Of a stretch of DNA of 64,000 nt, positions 51,199 through 59,278 are shown piece by piece (within the stretch, counting starts at the first letter, position 1; every line of letters starts with the position of its first letter). The notes under the pieces are model-generated. The model was not told the origin of the DNA. It saw nothing but the letters and a program-made list of their open reading frames with translations, and did no database searches. The DNA is from Nitrososphaerota archaeon. Its GTDB lineage: Archaea; Thermoproteota; Nitrososphaeria; Nitrososphaerales; UBA183. Both the position numbers and the translations under genes were made by a program. The stretch covers positions 6,788 to 70,787 of the forward strand of contig JAFLZE010000003.1 of assembly GCA_029785685.1 (NCBI GenBank), written 5' to 3'.

Positions 51199-51232
51199 TA
51201 GTAGTCGTGAACGCTACTAAAATCCTATATAA
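51199..51232. promoter_or_regulatory. Shared TATA and operator of the GGR/TrmB divergent pair
   Basis: TATATAA (51226-51232) is about 27 nt from both starts: TTG 51198 on the minus strand and ATG 51259 on the plus strand. Between it and the GGR start lies the near-palindrome TAGTAG-N9-CTACTA (51199-51219), which extends inward with one bulged base. The divergent TrmB protein is the natural candidate to bind it. Confidence 0.6.
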
Positions 51233-51258
51233 GAGCTTTGCCGTCCTTTCGGCCTGTT

Positions 51259-51957
51259 ATGCACAGGAGCGACGTCATCGGTGAGCTGCAAGACCTGGGA
51301 CTCACCAGCTACGAGGCCAGGTGTTACGTCTCTCTGGCGTCACTGGGGCCGGCCGACCCGGCTCGGGTGGCCGACGACGCAGATATCCCGAAACCGAGCG
51401 CTTACACTGCGCTGAGGGTCCTGGCTTCAAAAGGATGGGCAGACCTGGTGGTGAAGAAGCCGGCGACGTACAGGGCGAAGGCGCCGTCAAGCATCAGGAC
51501 GATGGTGGAATCGAAAGTCGAAGAGACGTTCGACGCCCTGGAGAAGCTGTACAGCCCCCAGCCCGCCCAGGAGGCCGAACTGGTCTACACCGTCAGGGGG
51601 AGCGAGAAGGTCCGGGCCAAGGTGTACGAGCTGCTCAGGGAGGCGAAGGAGACTGCGATCCTTGTGGCGCCAGCCATGGGACTGGAAGACGCGAAGACCA
51701 TGGAGCTCCTGTCTGGGGCGGTGCAAAGGGGGGTGAGCGTGAGGGCGATATGCGACGACGGAGGGGTCGGGCTCCTGCCGCCCGGAGTGGACATCAGGAC
51801 GGGGAATCAGGTGGCCTTCGACCTGCTCGTGGACGACAAGGTGGCGCTGATCGGCCTGCCTGACCACTCGGCCTGTGGATGGATAGACAGCCCGGCCGTG
51901 GCGAGCCACTTCAAGCAGTTCCTTGAGCTTCTGTGGAGCACCTCTTCCCCGGCATAG
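51259..51957 (+). CDS. TrmB-family transcriptional regulator
   Basis: The 232-residue protein has a TrmB winged helix (LQDLGLTSYEARCYVSLASLGPADPARVADDADIPKPSAYTALRVLASKGWADLV), a coiled linker and a phospholipase-D-like ligand domain (YELLREAKETAILVAPAMG ... DLLVDDKVALIGLPDHS). TrmB proteins usually bind sugars; here the shared promoter with GGR suggests control of lipid metabolism. ATG 51259 is set by the TATA. Confidence 0.88.
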   Translation: MHRSDVIGELQDLGLTSYEARCYVSLASLGPADPARVADDADIPKPSAYTALRVLASKGWADLVVKKPATYRAKAPSSIRTMVESKVEETFDALEKLYSPQPAQEAELVYTVRGSEKVRAKVYELLREAKETAILVAPAMGLEDAKTMELLSGAVQRGVSVRAICDDGGVGLLPPGVDIRTGNQVAFDLLVDDKVALIGLPDHSACGWIDSPAVASHFKQFLELLWSTSSPA

Positions 51958-51998
51958 CGCCTCGGTCGGGCGGCCCGCCGACTATAGGCGGAGTCTTC

Positions 51999-52643
51999 CT
52001 ACTCGCTGGTGAAGATCGACTGGTCCGCGCTGGTGCTCGGGACCTCTGGGAGCGAGTCAGCCATGCGCTTCTCCGCGACCGCTGAGGCTTCTGCGAGGAT
52101 CCTGTTGGCTTCTTCGCTGTTCTCCGCCTGGTAGAAGGTCGTCCCCGTGATCTGGCCGACATCCACCATTACCGAGTTAAGCTGCGCGCCTATCTCCCCC
52201 AGGGTCCCCTGGGCGTCTGGCATCGCCTCGCCTAGCGTGGCCCGGACGTTCTTGATCACTCCGATGGCGGGGGCGATGGTGGATGCGAAGTCACCGATCT
52301 CTGTTACTGTCTGGAGCCGGGTGTTGATCTGCTCCAGAGCTATCCTCGACTGAGTGACAATCTTCTCCATCTTGCGGACCTCTGCGAGCTCGTTGGAGTA
52401 TGCCTTGCTCGACTCCTGGTCGTGCGCCTGGACGGCGGTGACCGTCTTCTTGAATATCGCGCTCTCCCGCAGCTTGAGCCTGCCCATGGCCTGGTCCAGG
52501 CGGCCGACCTCCTTGGTCAGCTGATCGGCTGCTTTCTGAATCTGGGGGCGCATAGGCTGGGGCCCGCGGACCGTCTCGCGGACCATCTTCCCGAATGGCT
52601 CCTTCTCCTGTGTCTTCCAGCCCTTTTCGAATTTGTTGCTCAA
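51999..52643 (-). CDS. cdvB: ESCRT-III/CdvB-family protein
   Basis: The 214-residue protein is helical, with a basic first helix region (IQKAADQLTKEVGRLDQAMGRLKLRESAIFKKTVTAVQAHDQESSKAYSNELAEVRKMEKIVTQSRIALEQINTRLQTV) that matches Snf7/CdvB. A long helical hairpin and an acidic C-terminal section follow. CdvB polymers constrict the membrane in TACK archaeal division. The start is TTG 52643. CdvA and CdvC are not in the window, and several CdvB paralogues usually exist. Confidence 0.87.
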   Translation of the reverse strand: MSNKFEKGWKTQEKEPFGKMVRETVRGPQPMRPQIQKAADQLTKEVGRLDQAMGRLKLRESAIFKKTVTAVQAHDQESSKAYSNELAEVRKMEKIVTQSRIALEQINTRLQTVTEIGDFASTIAPAIGVIKNVRATLGEAMPDAQGTLGEIGAQLNSVMVDVGQITGTTFYQAENSEEANRILAEASAVAEKRMADSLPEVPSTSADQSIFTSE

Positions 52644-52759
52644 CCTTCGACCCAGACCCGATGTCGCGGGCTGACGACATGACTGACCCAGGCAATTAGC
52701 ATTGACACTATGCTCAACGATTCACACATGGGTCGGGCGAAAAAACCTGAGGGAGCTCG

Positions 52760-53149
52760 CTACTGTATCTTGTATCGGGTGGCGACCTTGACTATAAGGA
52801 AGACCACGAAGGCGACAATGATGAAGGTGATGACGGCTATGAGGAAGGCGCCGATTTGGAAGTCCTGTTCCGCATATGTCACGGCATAGGTGCTTAGGTT
52901 CCCTATGCCGCTCAGTGGTATGCCGATGGCTGGAAGTATCAGGTCGGTGACCAGGGCCTGGACCAGGCTCCCGAGGTAGACGCCGAGGATGAAGGCCACG
53001 GCGAGGCCGAGGACCTTGTAATTGGTGAGGAATGCCTTGAACTCAGCGGCGAGACCCTTGGGGGGTGGCGGGGCGGGAGGGGCTGGCTTGGGTGTGAGGA
53101 GCTCCCTTATTTTCTGAAGTTCGGCGATGATCTCCTTGTCGGAGGACAT
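52760..53149 (-). CDS. mscL: Large-conductance mechanosensitive channel MscL
   Basis: The 129-residue product starts at ATG 53149, 27 nt after GCTTAAGCC. It reads SSDKEIIAELQKIRELL, a Pro/Ala linker, then GLAAEFKAFLTNYKVLGLAVAFILGVYLGSLVQALVTDLILPAIGIPL, the TM1 and pore-loop region of MscL, and TM2 AFLIAVITFIIVAFVVFLIVKV. The N-terminal helix and linker are longer than in E. coli MscL, and the C-terminal helix is short. It is an osmotic safety valve. Confidence 0.87.
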   Translation of the reverse strand: MSSDKEIIAELQKIRELLTPKPAPPAPPPPKGLAAEFKAFLTNYKVLGLAVAFILGVYLGSLVQALVTDLILPAIGIPLSGIGNLSTYAVTYAEQDFQIGAFLIAVITFIIVAFVVFLIVKVATRYKIQ

Positions 53150-53280
53150 CGCAGAATCGGCGCTTTCTGCCGGCTTAAGCGTTAGCTCCCGGCGCACGGT
53201 GCGTCCTGCGGCCGAAGCGGGAGCACCAAGCGGACTTACGGTTAATTCCAGAACATCACAGCCCTTGCACCGGGGCACTG

Positions 53281-54201
53281 ATGGGAGGAAACAGACGGGA
53301 CTCTGAGACCAGGCAGGGCTACCTCTACGCCATCCTTGGATCAGTCTGCGCCGGCTCTGTGTCGGCGCTGACAAAGATCTCGCTCGCCAGGAACGGGCCG
53401 CTCGTGGTCACAGGGGTAACATTCCTCCTTTCCGGGCTCATCCTGCTGCTGTATCAGCCCAGGAGGAAGCCTCAGCCCGGGAGCTACAGGTACCTCGTCT
53501 TCTTCGGGCTCGTGGGGGCGGGCCTCGCTCCGCTGATGTACACCCTGGGCCTGAACCAGACTACAGTCGTGAACGCCTCCCTCCTGGCCAACGGCGAGGT
53601 CCTGTTTACCACCGTAATCGCCTTCGCGATATTCGGAGAGAGACTGGGGCGTGGACAGGCCGCCAGGGGGCTGCTCATCGTGGCAGGGCTCCTGGTGGTC
53701 TCTACCAACCTTGACCTCTCCCACATAGCGTTCCTCCAGGGACTGGCCGGGAACCTGCTGATTCTTGGCTCCGGGGCAGGGTGGGCGATCGAGAACAACA
53801 TAATCGTGCTCGCCACGAAGAGGTTCGACACGGCACTTCTGAGCAAGTTCCGCAACCTCATCGGGGGATGCATCCTGACCGCCATCTTCCTCGTCGGAGG
53901 CTTCCCGTTCGGATTCTCTGCCTACTCCTCCGCCGTGATGCTCCTCTTGGCGCTCACGGTCTCCGGCGCAACGATTTTGTTCATAGCCGCGGTCAAACGA
54001 CTGGGGGCGATCAGGATGCTGCTCGTATGGTCCACGTCCACGGTGTTCGGCGCATTCTTCGGGCTCACGGTACTCGGGGAGCAGATCACAGCGGTCCAGG
54101 TCTTCGGGGGAGCACTGATCATGCTGGGCGTCTATCTCCTCAGGAGGGGCGAGAAGACCCCGGAGGCCGAGCCCTTCGTAGTAGCGGTGGGGGAACTGTG
54201 A
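53281..54201 (+). CDS. EamA/DMT-family transporter
   Basis: The 306-residue protein has ten predicted helices in two EamA repeats: GYLYAILGSVCAGSVSALTKISL... and GLAGNLLILGSGAGWAIENNIIVLATKR..., and ends VLGEQITAVQVFGGALIMLGVYLLRR. DMT proteins export or import amino acids, nucleotide sugars or drugs; the substrate is unknown. It is convergent with nuoD. Confidence 0.88.
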   Translation: MGGNRRDSETRQGYLYAILGSVCAGSVSALTKISLARNGPLVVTGVTFLLSGLILLLYQPRRKPQPGSYRYLVFFGLVGAGLAPLMYTLGLNQTTVVNASLLANGEVLFTTVIAFAIFGERLGRGQAARGLLIVAGLLVVSTNLDLSHIAFLQGLAGNLLILGSGAGWAIENNIIVLATKRFDTALLSKFRNLIGGCILTAIFLVGGFPFGFSAYSSAVMLLLALTVSGATILFIAAVKRLGAIRMLLVWSTSTVFGAFFGLTVLGEQITAVQVFGGALIMLGVYLLRRGEKTPEAEPFVVAVGEL

Positions 54202-54295
54202 CATTGCCGAAGGGTAGCGTTGCCGCGGGACGACCCGGAAGCAGAGGGTGCTTTTCCTGGGCTGACCTGCGCTTACAGCCCAAGAAGAGGGCGGC

Positions 54296-55420
54296 TTATC
54301 GGTCCGCTTCGACCGGCCAGTAGTTCAGGCTCCAGTAGATCACAGGGATGTCTGCTATGTGGACGTTCTTCAGAAGGTGCGGCAGGGCCCTGAGGTTCTT
54401 CGCCGAAGGCACCCCGATCTTCAGACGGTAGGGGCGCGGCGAGCCGTCGCTGACTATGTGGTACGACATCTCCCCCCTGGCAGCCTCTGTCCTGGAGTAC
54501 ACCTCCCCCGCGGGGACCCTCGGCTGTGGGCCGAGCTTGAGGCGCACCGGGCCCTGTGGGAGGCCTTTGAGCGCCTGCCTGATTATCTTGATCGACTCGC
54601 GCATGTCGAGCAGCGCGACGTAGGCGCGAGCCCAGGAATCCCCCTGGGTGAGCACCGGCGTCTTGAACTCGAAGTCCGAGTATGAGCTATAGGGTTCGTC
54701 CTTCCTTACGTCGAGCGCGAGCCCGGAGGCTCTGGCGACGGTCCCCGTTGCGCCGAAGGCGATGGCGTCATCCCTGGACAGGACGCCGACGCCGTCCGAT
54801 CTCTGGTGGACCATGGGGTTGTCGTAGAATATCTTCTCGTACTCGCCCATGCGCTTCTCGAACCAGTCACAGGTCTTGAGCCCTTTCTCGATGGCGAACT
54901 CCGGGATGTCGTTCCTCACTCCGCCAGGGATGATGTAGGCGAAGGTCACCCTCGCGCCCGCTATCCTCTCGCCGAGGTCAATCCAGAAGTCCCTGTCGCC
55001 CATGCACCAGGTGATCATCGTGGTGTGGCCCAGGAAGAGCCCCTGGATGGCGATGAAGTACATGTGCGAGATGATGCGGTTGATCTCAGACATGATGACC
55101 CGGAGGTACTGCGCTCTGGGGGGGACCTTGCTGTTCATGAGCTCGTCGACCCCCAAGGAGTAGGCGAAGAGTATGTTCGAGCTGTCTAGTATCACCGGCC
55201 TCTCCAGGTGCGGGACATTCTGGGTGTAGTTCCTGTACTCCCCCATCTTCTCCTCGCCCCTGTGGACGTAGCCCGCGTCGGGGAGGGCCTTGACGACGTA
55301 GTCGCCGTCTAGCCAGAGCCTGATGCGGAAGTGGCCGGCTCCCGGGTGCTGAGGGCCGAGTGAGACGGCCATGATCCGGTCGGCGTCTGGCGAGTACTCG
55401 CTTTCGAGGGTCATTCTCAT
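54296..55420 (-). CDS. nuoD: NADH:quinone oxidoreductase subunit D (49 kDa)
   Basis: The 374-residue protein has the 49-kDa subunit motifs: GPQHPGAGHFRIRLWLDGDYVVKALPDAGYVHRGEEKM, RITHMYFI-type helix SEINRIISHMYFIAIQGLFLG, and the C-terminal PSAKNLRALPHLLKNVHIADIPVIYWSLNYWPVEADR. It holds the quinone site near cluster N2. It overlaps nuoC by 4 nt and ends the nuoABCD operon. The other complex I genes (H to N) must lie elsewhere. Confidence 0.95.
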   Translation of the reverse strand: MRMTLESEYSPDADRIMAVSLGPQHPGAGHFRIRLWLDGDYVVKALPDAGYVHRGEEKMGEYRNYTQNVPHLERPVILDSSNILFAYSLGVDELMNSKVPPRAQYLRVIMSEINRIISHMYFIAIQGLFLGHTTMITWCMGDRDFWIDLGERIAGARVTFAYIIPGGVRNDIPEFAIEKGLKTCDWFEKRMGEYEKIFYDNPMVHQRSDGVGVLSRDDAIAFGATGTVARASGLALDVRKDEPYSSYSDFEFKTPVLTQGDSWARAYVALLDMRESIKIIRQALKGLPQGPVRLKLGPQPRVPAGEVYSRTEAARGEMSYHIVSDGSPRPYRLKIGVPSAKNLRALPHLLKNVHIADIPVIYWSLNYWPVEADR

Positions 55421-56007
55421 CTACCTGGCGAAACGTAGTCTTTACGGAGGGGCGGCAGGTCGTTCCAGTCCTCCGGGAGAAAGAGGTGGCTCTGGTCGGG
55501 GTGGCCCTGGAAGTTGAGCCCGAACATCTCGTGCGTCTCGCGCTCGTGGTACTCCGCGCCCCTCCATACCCCAATCAGGGTTGAGACGACCGGATTGTCC
55601 CTGGGCACCCTCTCGGAGAGGGCCAGGACGAACCCCTCCTGGCCTGGGACCGTGGAGCCAACGAAGTAGACGACTTCAAGCGCGTTCTTCGCAATCCAGT
55701 CGACCCCGCTTACCGTGCTGATGTGGTCGAACCCGAGCGAGTCCCTGGCGAAGAGCGCCACGTCCTTGATCATGCTCGCCGGGGCGGAGACCTTCAGCCG
55801 GCGCGGCTTGACCCACTCCAGCTTCGTCCCTGGGTGCTTCGACGTTATCTTGTCGGCGATGGCCTTTGCCCTGTCCAAGTCCGGATTTGCAGCAGGGGCG
55901 GCCGCCGGGGCAGAGCTGGGCGGAGCATTGGCCGGCTGCGGCGGAGCCACGGCCGGGGAAGGAGCGGGATTGGCTGGCTGACTGGCCTTGCTCATGGGTA
56001 TCGTCAC
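55417..56007 (-). CDS. nuoC: NADH:quinone oxidoreductase subunit C (30 kDa)
   Basis: The conserved part runs from about residue 45: ADKITSKHPGTKLEWVKPRRLKVSAPASMIKDVALFARDSLGFDHISTVSGVDW ... VSTLIGVWRGAEYHERETHEMFGLNFQGHPDQSHLFLPEDW. ERETHEMFG is the hallmark. A Pro/Ala-rich N-terminal extension of about 40 residues (KASQPANPAPSPAVAPPQPANA) is a flexible tail. ATG 56007 overlaps the nuoB stop. Confidence 0.93.
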   Translation of the reverse strand: MTIPMSKASQPANPAPSPAVAPPQPANAPPSSAPAAAPAANPDLDRAKAIADKITSKHPGTKLEWVKPRRLKVSAPASMIKDVALFARDSLGFDHISTVSGVDWIAKNALEVVYFVGSTVPGQEGFVLALSERVPRDNPVVSTLIGVWRGAEYHERETHEMFGLNFQGHPDQSHLFLPEDWNDLPPLRKDYVSPGR

Positions 56008-56531
56008 CGGCCGCTGAGCGTGGGCATCCTTCGGATCTTCTCCTGCAGTAGGACTATCCCTTGGATCAGCGCCTCGGCCCTCGGAGGGCAGCCCGGGACA
56101 TACACGTCCACCGGTATGATGTCGTCGATGCCCCTGAGGACGTTATAGGAGTCGAAGTAGAGCCCGCCCGTTATGGAGCACGCTCCCATGGCGATGACCC
56201 ACTTCGGCTCTGCCATCTGGTCGTAGATGAGCTTCAGCCTAGGGGCCAGCTTCCTGGTCACCGTCCCCATGACTATTATGAGGTCGCAGGCGCGGAGAGA
56301 GCCGAATGCCTCTAGCGTGCCGAAACGCTCTATGTCGAAACGGGACCCCGCGGCGGCACCTACCTCGACTGAGCAGCAGGCTGTCTCTAGATGGACGGGC
56401 CAGAGCGAATAGAGGCGTCCCCAGTTTGCCAGGTAGCGCAGGGGGTCACCTATGGCGTACTGAAGGACGTCGTCTATCTTGCCTACGAGGACCTGGAAAG
56501 TCCCCGCCTTCTGCTGCTGGGCGACTACCAT
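56004..56531 (-). CDS. nuoB: NADH:quinone oxidoreductase subunit B (20 kDa)
   Basis: The 175-residue protein has all the cluster N2 cysteines: TACCSVEVGA, MGACSITGGLY and YVPGCPPRAEALIQGIV. Other motifs are FGSLRACDLIIVMGTVTRKLAPRLKLIYDQMAEPKW. It overlaps nuoA by 8 nt and nuoC by 4 nt. Confidence 0.96.
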   Translation of the reverse strand: MVVAQQQKAGTFQVLVGKIDDVLQYAIGDPLRYLANWGRLYSLWPVHLETACCSVEVGAAAGSRFDIERFGTLEAFGSLRACDLIIVMGTVTRKLAPRLKLIYDQMAEPKWVIAMGACSITGGLYFDSYNVLRGIDDIIPVDVYVPGCPPRAEALIQGIVLLQEKIRRMPTLSGR

Positions 56532-56896
56532 AGCTCTCTCTTCCCCGCGAGGAACAGGGCGAAGCCCATTGGGATGAAGAGCATCCCCATGAAGAGCGTC
56601 ACCGTCCAGTCGGAAGACAGCCCTAGGGCGAGCGGCTTGTAGGCCGACGCCCAGGCGTAGAGGAACATAGAGAGGACGTCGAACACTATGAACATGAGGA
56701 GGTAGGCGTAGTACTGCATCATGAAGTGCATCTTGCCGGCGCCCTGGGGGACTTGGCCTGCCTCGAAGGGGAGGTTCTTGATCGGGTTGGGCCGCCTGGG
56801 CGCGAATAGGCGCGGGATTATCATCACTGCGCCCGTGAGCCCTACGGCGACGAGGGCCATGACGAAGATTATCCCGATGTCACCAAAGAGAGCCAT
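56525..56896 (-). CDS. nuoA: NADH:quinone oxidoreductase subunit A
   Basis: The 123-residue membrane protein has three helices and the NuoA signature YECG replaced by FEAGQVPQGAGKMHFMMQYYAYLLMFIVFDVLSMFLYAWA. It starts at ATG 56896, 27-29 nt after TTATTTAAG (minus strand, 56921-56929). The nested insertion element begins 48 nt upstream of the start codon, just behind this promoter. It is the first gene of the nuoABCD operon. Confidence 0.93.
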   Translation of the reverse strand: MALFGDIGIIFVMALVAVGLTGAVMIIPRLFAPRRPNPIKNLPFEAGQVPQGAGKMHFMMQYYAYLLMFIVFDVLSMFLYAWASAYKPLALGLSSDWTVTLFMGMLFIPMGFALFLAGKRELW

Positions 56897-56920
56897 TCCA
56901 AGATTCTCGACCGGTTTATG

Positions 56921-57400
56921 TTATTTAAGATTGGTGGGATTGGGGCTCAGTAGAAACCCTCTGGCTAAAGAATAGGTCAGACTCGCTATCCTCGCGGCGT
57001 CATACGAGATTATTTTCAGCCTCATCTCGTTGCTCTGTGCCCGTGTCCTGACCGACCTCACCTCGTCCCCCATGGTCCTCTTCACCACCGAGAAGACTGT
57101 CTCGTCCTTCGACCTCTGGTGGTAGGTCTTCTTCGAGTACCCCCTCTTCATCTCCTTCCTGTAGCACCCCCTCGTCCTCCAGACAGGGACGTCCTGGTAC
57201 CTCGCAGGTATGGTCGACATCGCCCCGAGCTTGTCCCTCAGGAGCTCGTGGTTGTCCTCGTCGTCGTAGTCCTTGTCCCCGATTCCAATCTTGATGGGCT
57301 TGTTCGCAGGACCCCTCATGAGCTTGACGGCGATGACGAGCTGTGTCTTCAGCTCCACCCCGATGGTGAGCTTCAGGAAGCGCCTGGTCTTCGCCCTCAT
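56921..57400 (-). pseudogene. IS5-family transposase, C-terminal fragment
   Basis: This frame encodes MRAKTRRFLKLTIGVELKTQLVIAVKLMRGPANK and later HQRSKDETVFSVVKRTMGDEVRSVRTRAQSNEMRLKIISYD, the D and E blocks of the DDE domain. It reads through the terminal repeat and stops only at 56921 outside the element, so its normal stop is missing. The N-terminal half is at 58603-59124, and the two halves are in different registers when the insertion is removed on paper. Confidence 0.8.
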
Positions 57401-57426
57401 CTCTTCTCGCTCCTCTCCTTCTGACC

Positions 57427-58612
57427 CTATGACCTATGAATAGGGTGGCGAAACGGAGAGGCATGAACCATGACATAATCTATGTGGGCGTAGATGTACA
57501 TGAAAAGGAATCGCAGCTGGCCGTCCTAGAGAAGGGGGGCTCCATTCTCCTCGAAGAAAGAATCCCAACGAACAACCTGCACAAGTTCATCTCCTCGCTT
57601 CCTGGAGAGAAGCGCGTAGCAATCGAGTCCGTGGGATTCATACACCCGATATACGAGAAGCTCTCTTCCGTCCCCAAGTGCACCGTCTCGGTGGCGAACC
57701 CCAACAAGCTCCGCCTCATTTCTCAGTCCTCGACGAAGAACGACAGCAACGATGCAAGGGTCTTGGGTGACCTGCTCAGGACCAACTACTTGCCATTGGC
57801 CCACATGCGCGACGAGGAGACCAGAGAGAAGCTGTTTGTCGTGAAGGACAGGGTGAACTACGGTACGAGGAGAGGCCACCTAAGGGGCACTATACGGTGG
57901 CTGTTGAAGAGGAGGGGCATAGATCTCGGCAAGGGACTATTCGGCCGCGAGGGGAGGGAGAGGCTCAGGGCGCTACGGCTCCAAGAGATAGACATCAGGC
58001 TGGACGAGCTCGAGCTCGTGGAGTCGACGATAGAGAGGCTCGACGGTCAGATCCGCGATATCGTCTCGAAGGACACGAGGGCTAGGCTCGTGGACACGAT
58101 TCCGGGCGTGGCGTCATACACCGCCCTCTTCGTTGCATGCGCCCTCGACGACATAGACCGCTTCCCAGACTCCAAGCACGCATGCGCCTACCTCGGGCTC
58201 GTCCCGTGGCTCGACCAGACCGCAGACATGACGCATCTCGGGCACATCACGAAGAAAGGCGACAAGTGGCTCAGGAGAAATCTGATTGAATGCGCCAGGG
58301 TCGCGGTGAGGAAGGACCCACACATCAATGAGTTCTACACGAGGCTGACGCACAAAAGGGGAGAGAAGAAGGCGCTGATTGCGGTCGCGAGGAAACTCGT
58401 CTCCTACGCCTATTGGATGCTCAAGAAGAACGTAACCTACGAAGAGCTGTCTCCTTGGAGGTGAGGCTGAGGTAATCCCCGTCTTCTGAATAAGGAATGC
58501 GCTTCGTAGGGGCGAATCAGGGTTATGGGGAACATCCCCGAATGGTTGGATGCCAACTTCTTGAGGGCGTGAAAGGCAAAAAGCGAGAAAGGTTATAGCC
58601 GGTCATGGTTGC
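57427..58612 (+). mobile_element. IS110-family element inserted in the IS5-like copy
   Basis: Boundaries are approximate. They rest on a flanking direct repeat CTGACC (57421-57426 and 58613-58618) and on the interrupted transposase. No long terminal inverted repeats are visible, as expected for IS110. About 150 non-coding bases follow the transposase (58465-58612); in IS110 elements such ends can encode the bridge RNA that guides insertion, but I cannot confirm one here. Confidence 0.7.
57436..58464 (+). CDS. IS110-family DEDD transposase
   Basis: The 342-residue protein starts GMNHDIIYVGVDVHEKESQLAVLEKGG with the first Asp of the DEDD (RuvC-like) domain. It has KNDSNDARVLGDLLRTNYLP with later acidic residues, and a C-terminal Tnp2-type part DTIPGVASYTALFVACALDDIDRFPDSKHACAYLGLVPWLDQT ... 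KKGDKWLRRNLIECARVAV containing the Ser-site helix region. It is intact and therefore possibly active. ATG 57463 (MNHDIIYVGVD) is an alternative start. Confidence 0.9.
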   Translation: MNRVAKRRGMNHDIIYVGVDVHEKESQLAVLEKGGSILLEERIPTNNLHKFISSLPGEKRVAIESVGFIHPIYEKLSSVPKCTVSVANPNKLRLISQSSTKNDSNDARVLGDLLRTNYLPLAHMRDEETREKLFVVKDRVNYGTRRGHLRGTIRWLLKRRGIDLGKGLFGREGRERLRALRLQEIDIRLDELELVESTIERLDGQIRDIVSKDTRARLVDTIPGVASYTALFVACALDDIDRFPDSKHACAYLGLVPWLDQTADMTHLGHITKKGDKWLRRNLIECARVAVRKDPHINEFYTRLTHKRGEKKALIAVARKLVSYAYWMLKKNVTYEELSPWR

Positions 58613-59124
58613 CTGACCTGCCTCTTCATAGAAGACAGGATGTCCCTCCTGATCCTGAGGGCGTAGTAGCGGGAGACGTGGCTGGGGGAGAAGCCAGACG
58701 AGTCTGGGGAGAAGACCTGCCCCCTTATCCTCGTGAGGAAGACGAACCCTCCCATCACCCTCTCCAGCAGGGTCGAAGGGACCCTCAGCACGAACTTCTC
58801 TATGGTAGTGAAGTAAGGAAGCTTGGACAGTCCGAGCGCGTCGACGAGCCTGTCTGCCACAGTCAGGAAGTCGTTGGTGTACTCCCTGTAGGACTTCCTC
58901 ATCCTCTGCGTCAGGACCAGGAGGGCGACGTGCTGCCAGAGAGTGAAGTCCTTCCTGGAGAACCTGCTCGAATAGCTGGGGATGGCCTGCCGCCGGCAGA
59001 CCTTGAAGACGGCCCTGACCATCCTTATGTATCGACTCTCCCTCTTCCTCTGTTCGTCATCGTCCTTCCGGCTCTTCCCTTTGTCCAATCCACATCGAGA
59101 GGGAGAGTCGGGGGACGATGGCAA
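58603..59124 (-). pseudogene. IS5-family transposase, N-terminal fragment
   Basis: This frame holds SRYIRMVRAVFKVCRRQAIPSYSSRFSRKDFTLWQHVALLVLTQRMRKSYREYTNDFLTVADRLVDALGLSKLPYFTTIEKF and the first catalytic Asp in SPDSSGFSPSHVSRYYALRIR. It ends in a stop created at the IS110 junction. The C-terminal half is at 56921-57400. Together they form one disrupted DDE transposase. Confidence 0.8.
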
Positions 59125-59278
59125 GACATCGTGTCTGAAAGAGTCTTGAGCCTATCACGAAGGGAATCTCATTCAGACCGGATTCCTGAAGGGAGGGTTT
59201 CTACTGAGCCGGGATCGGTTCGCGCCTTCGCCCGGCGCCACATGGAAATACCGGCAAAAAGAGGCCTTCCGAACTGCA

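Larger units (their letters stand above)
56944..59210 (-). mobile_element. IS5-family (ISH1-like) element, split by an IS110-family element
   Basis: Perfect 18-bp inverted repeats GGCTCAGTAGAAACCCTC bound the element (56944-56961 and complement at 59193-59210). The flanks GGGATTGG (56936-56943) and GGGATCGG (59211-59218) form an 8-bp duplication with one mismatch. An 8-bp duplication fits the ISH1 subgroup. The transposase is cut in two by an inserted IS110-type unit (about 57427-58612). The mutated duplication and the split show an old copy. Confidence 0.88.
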
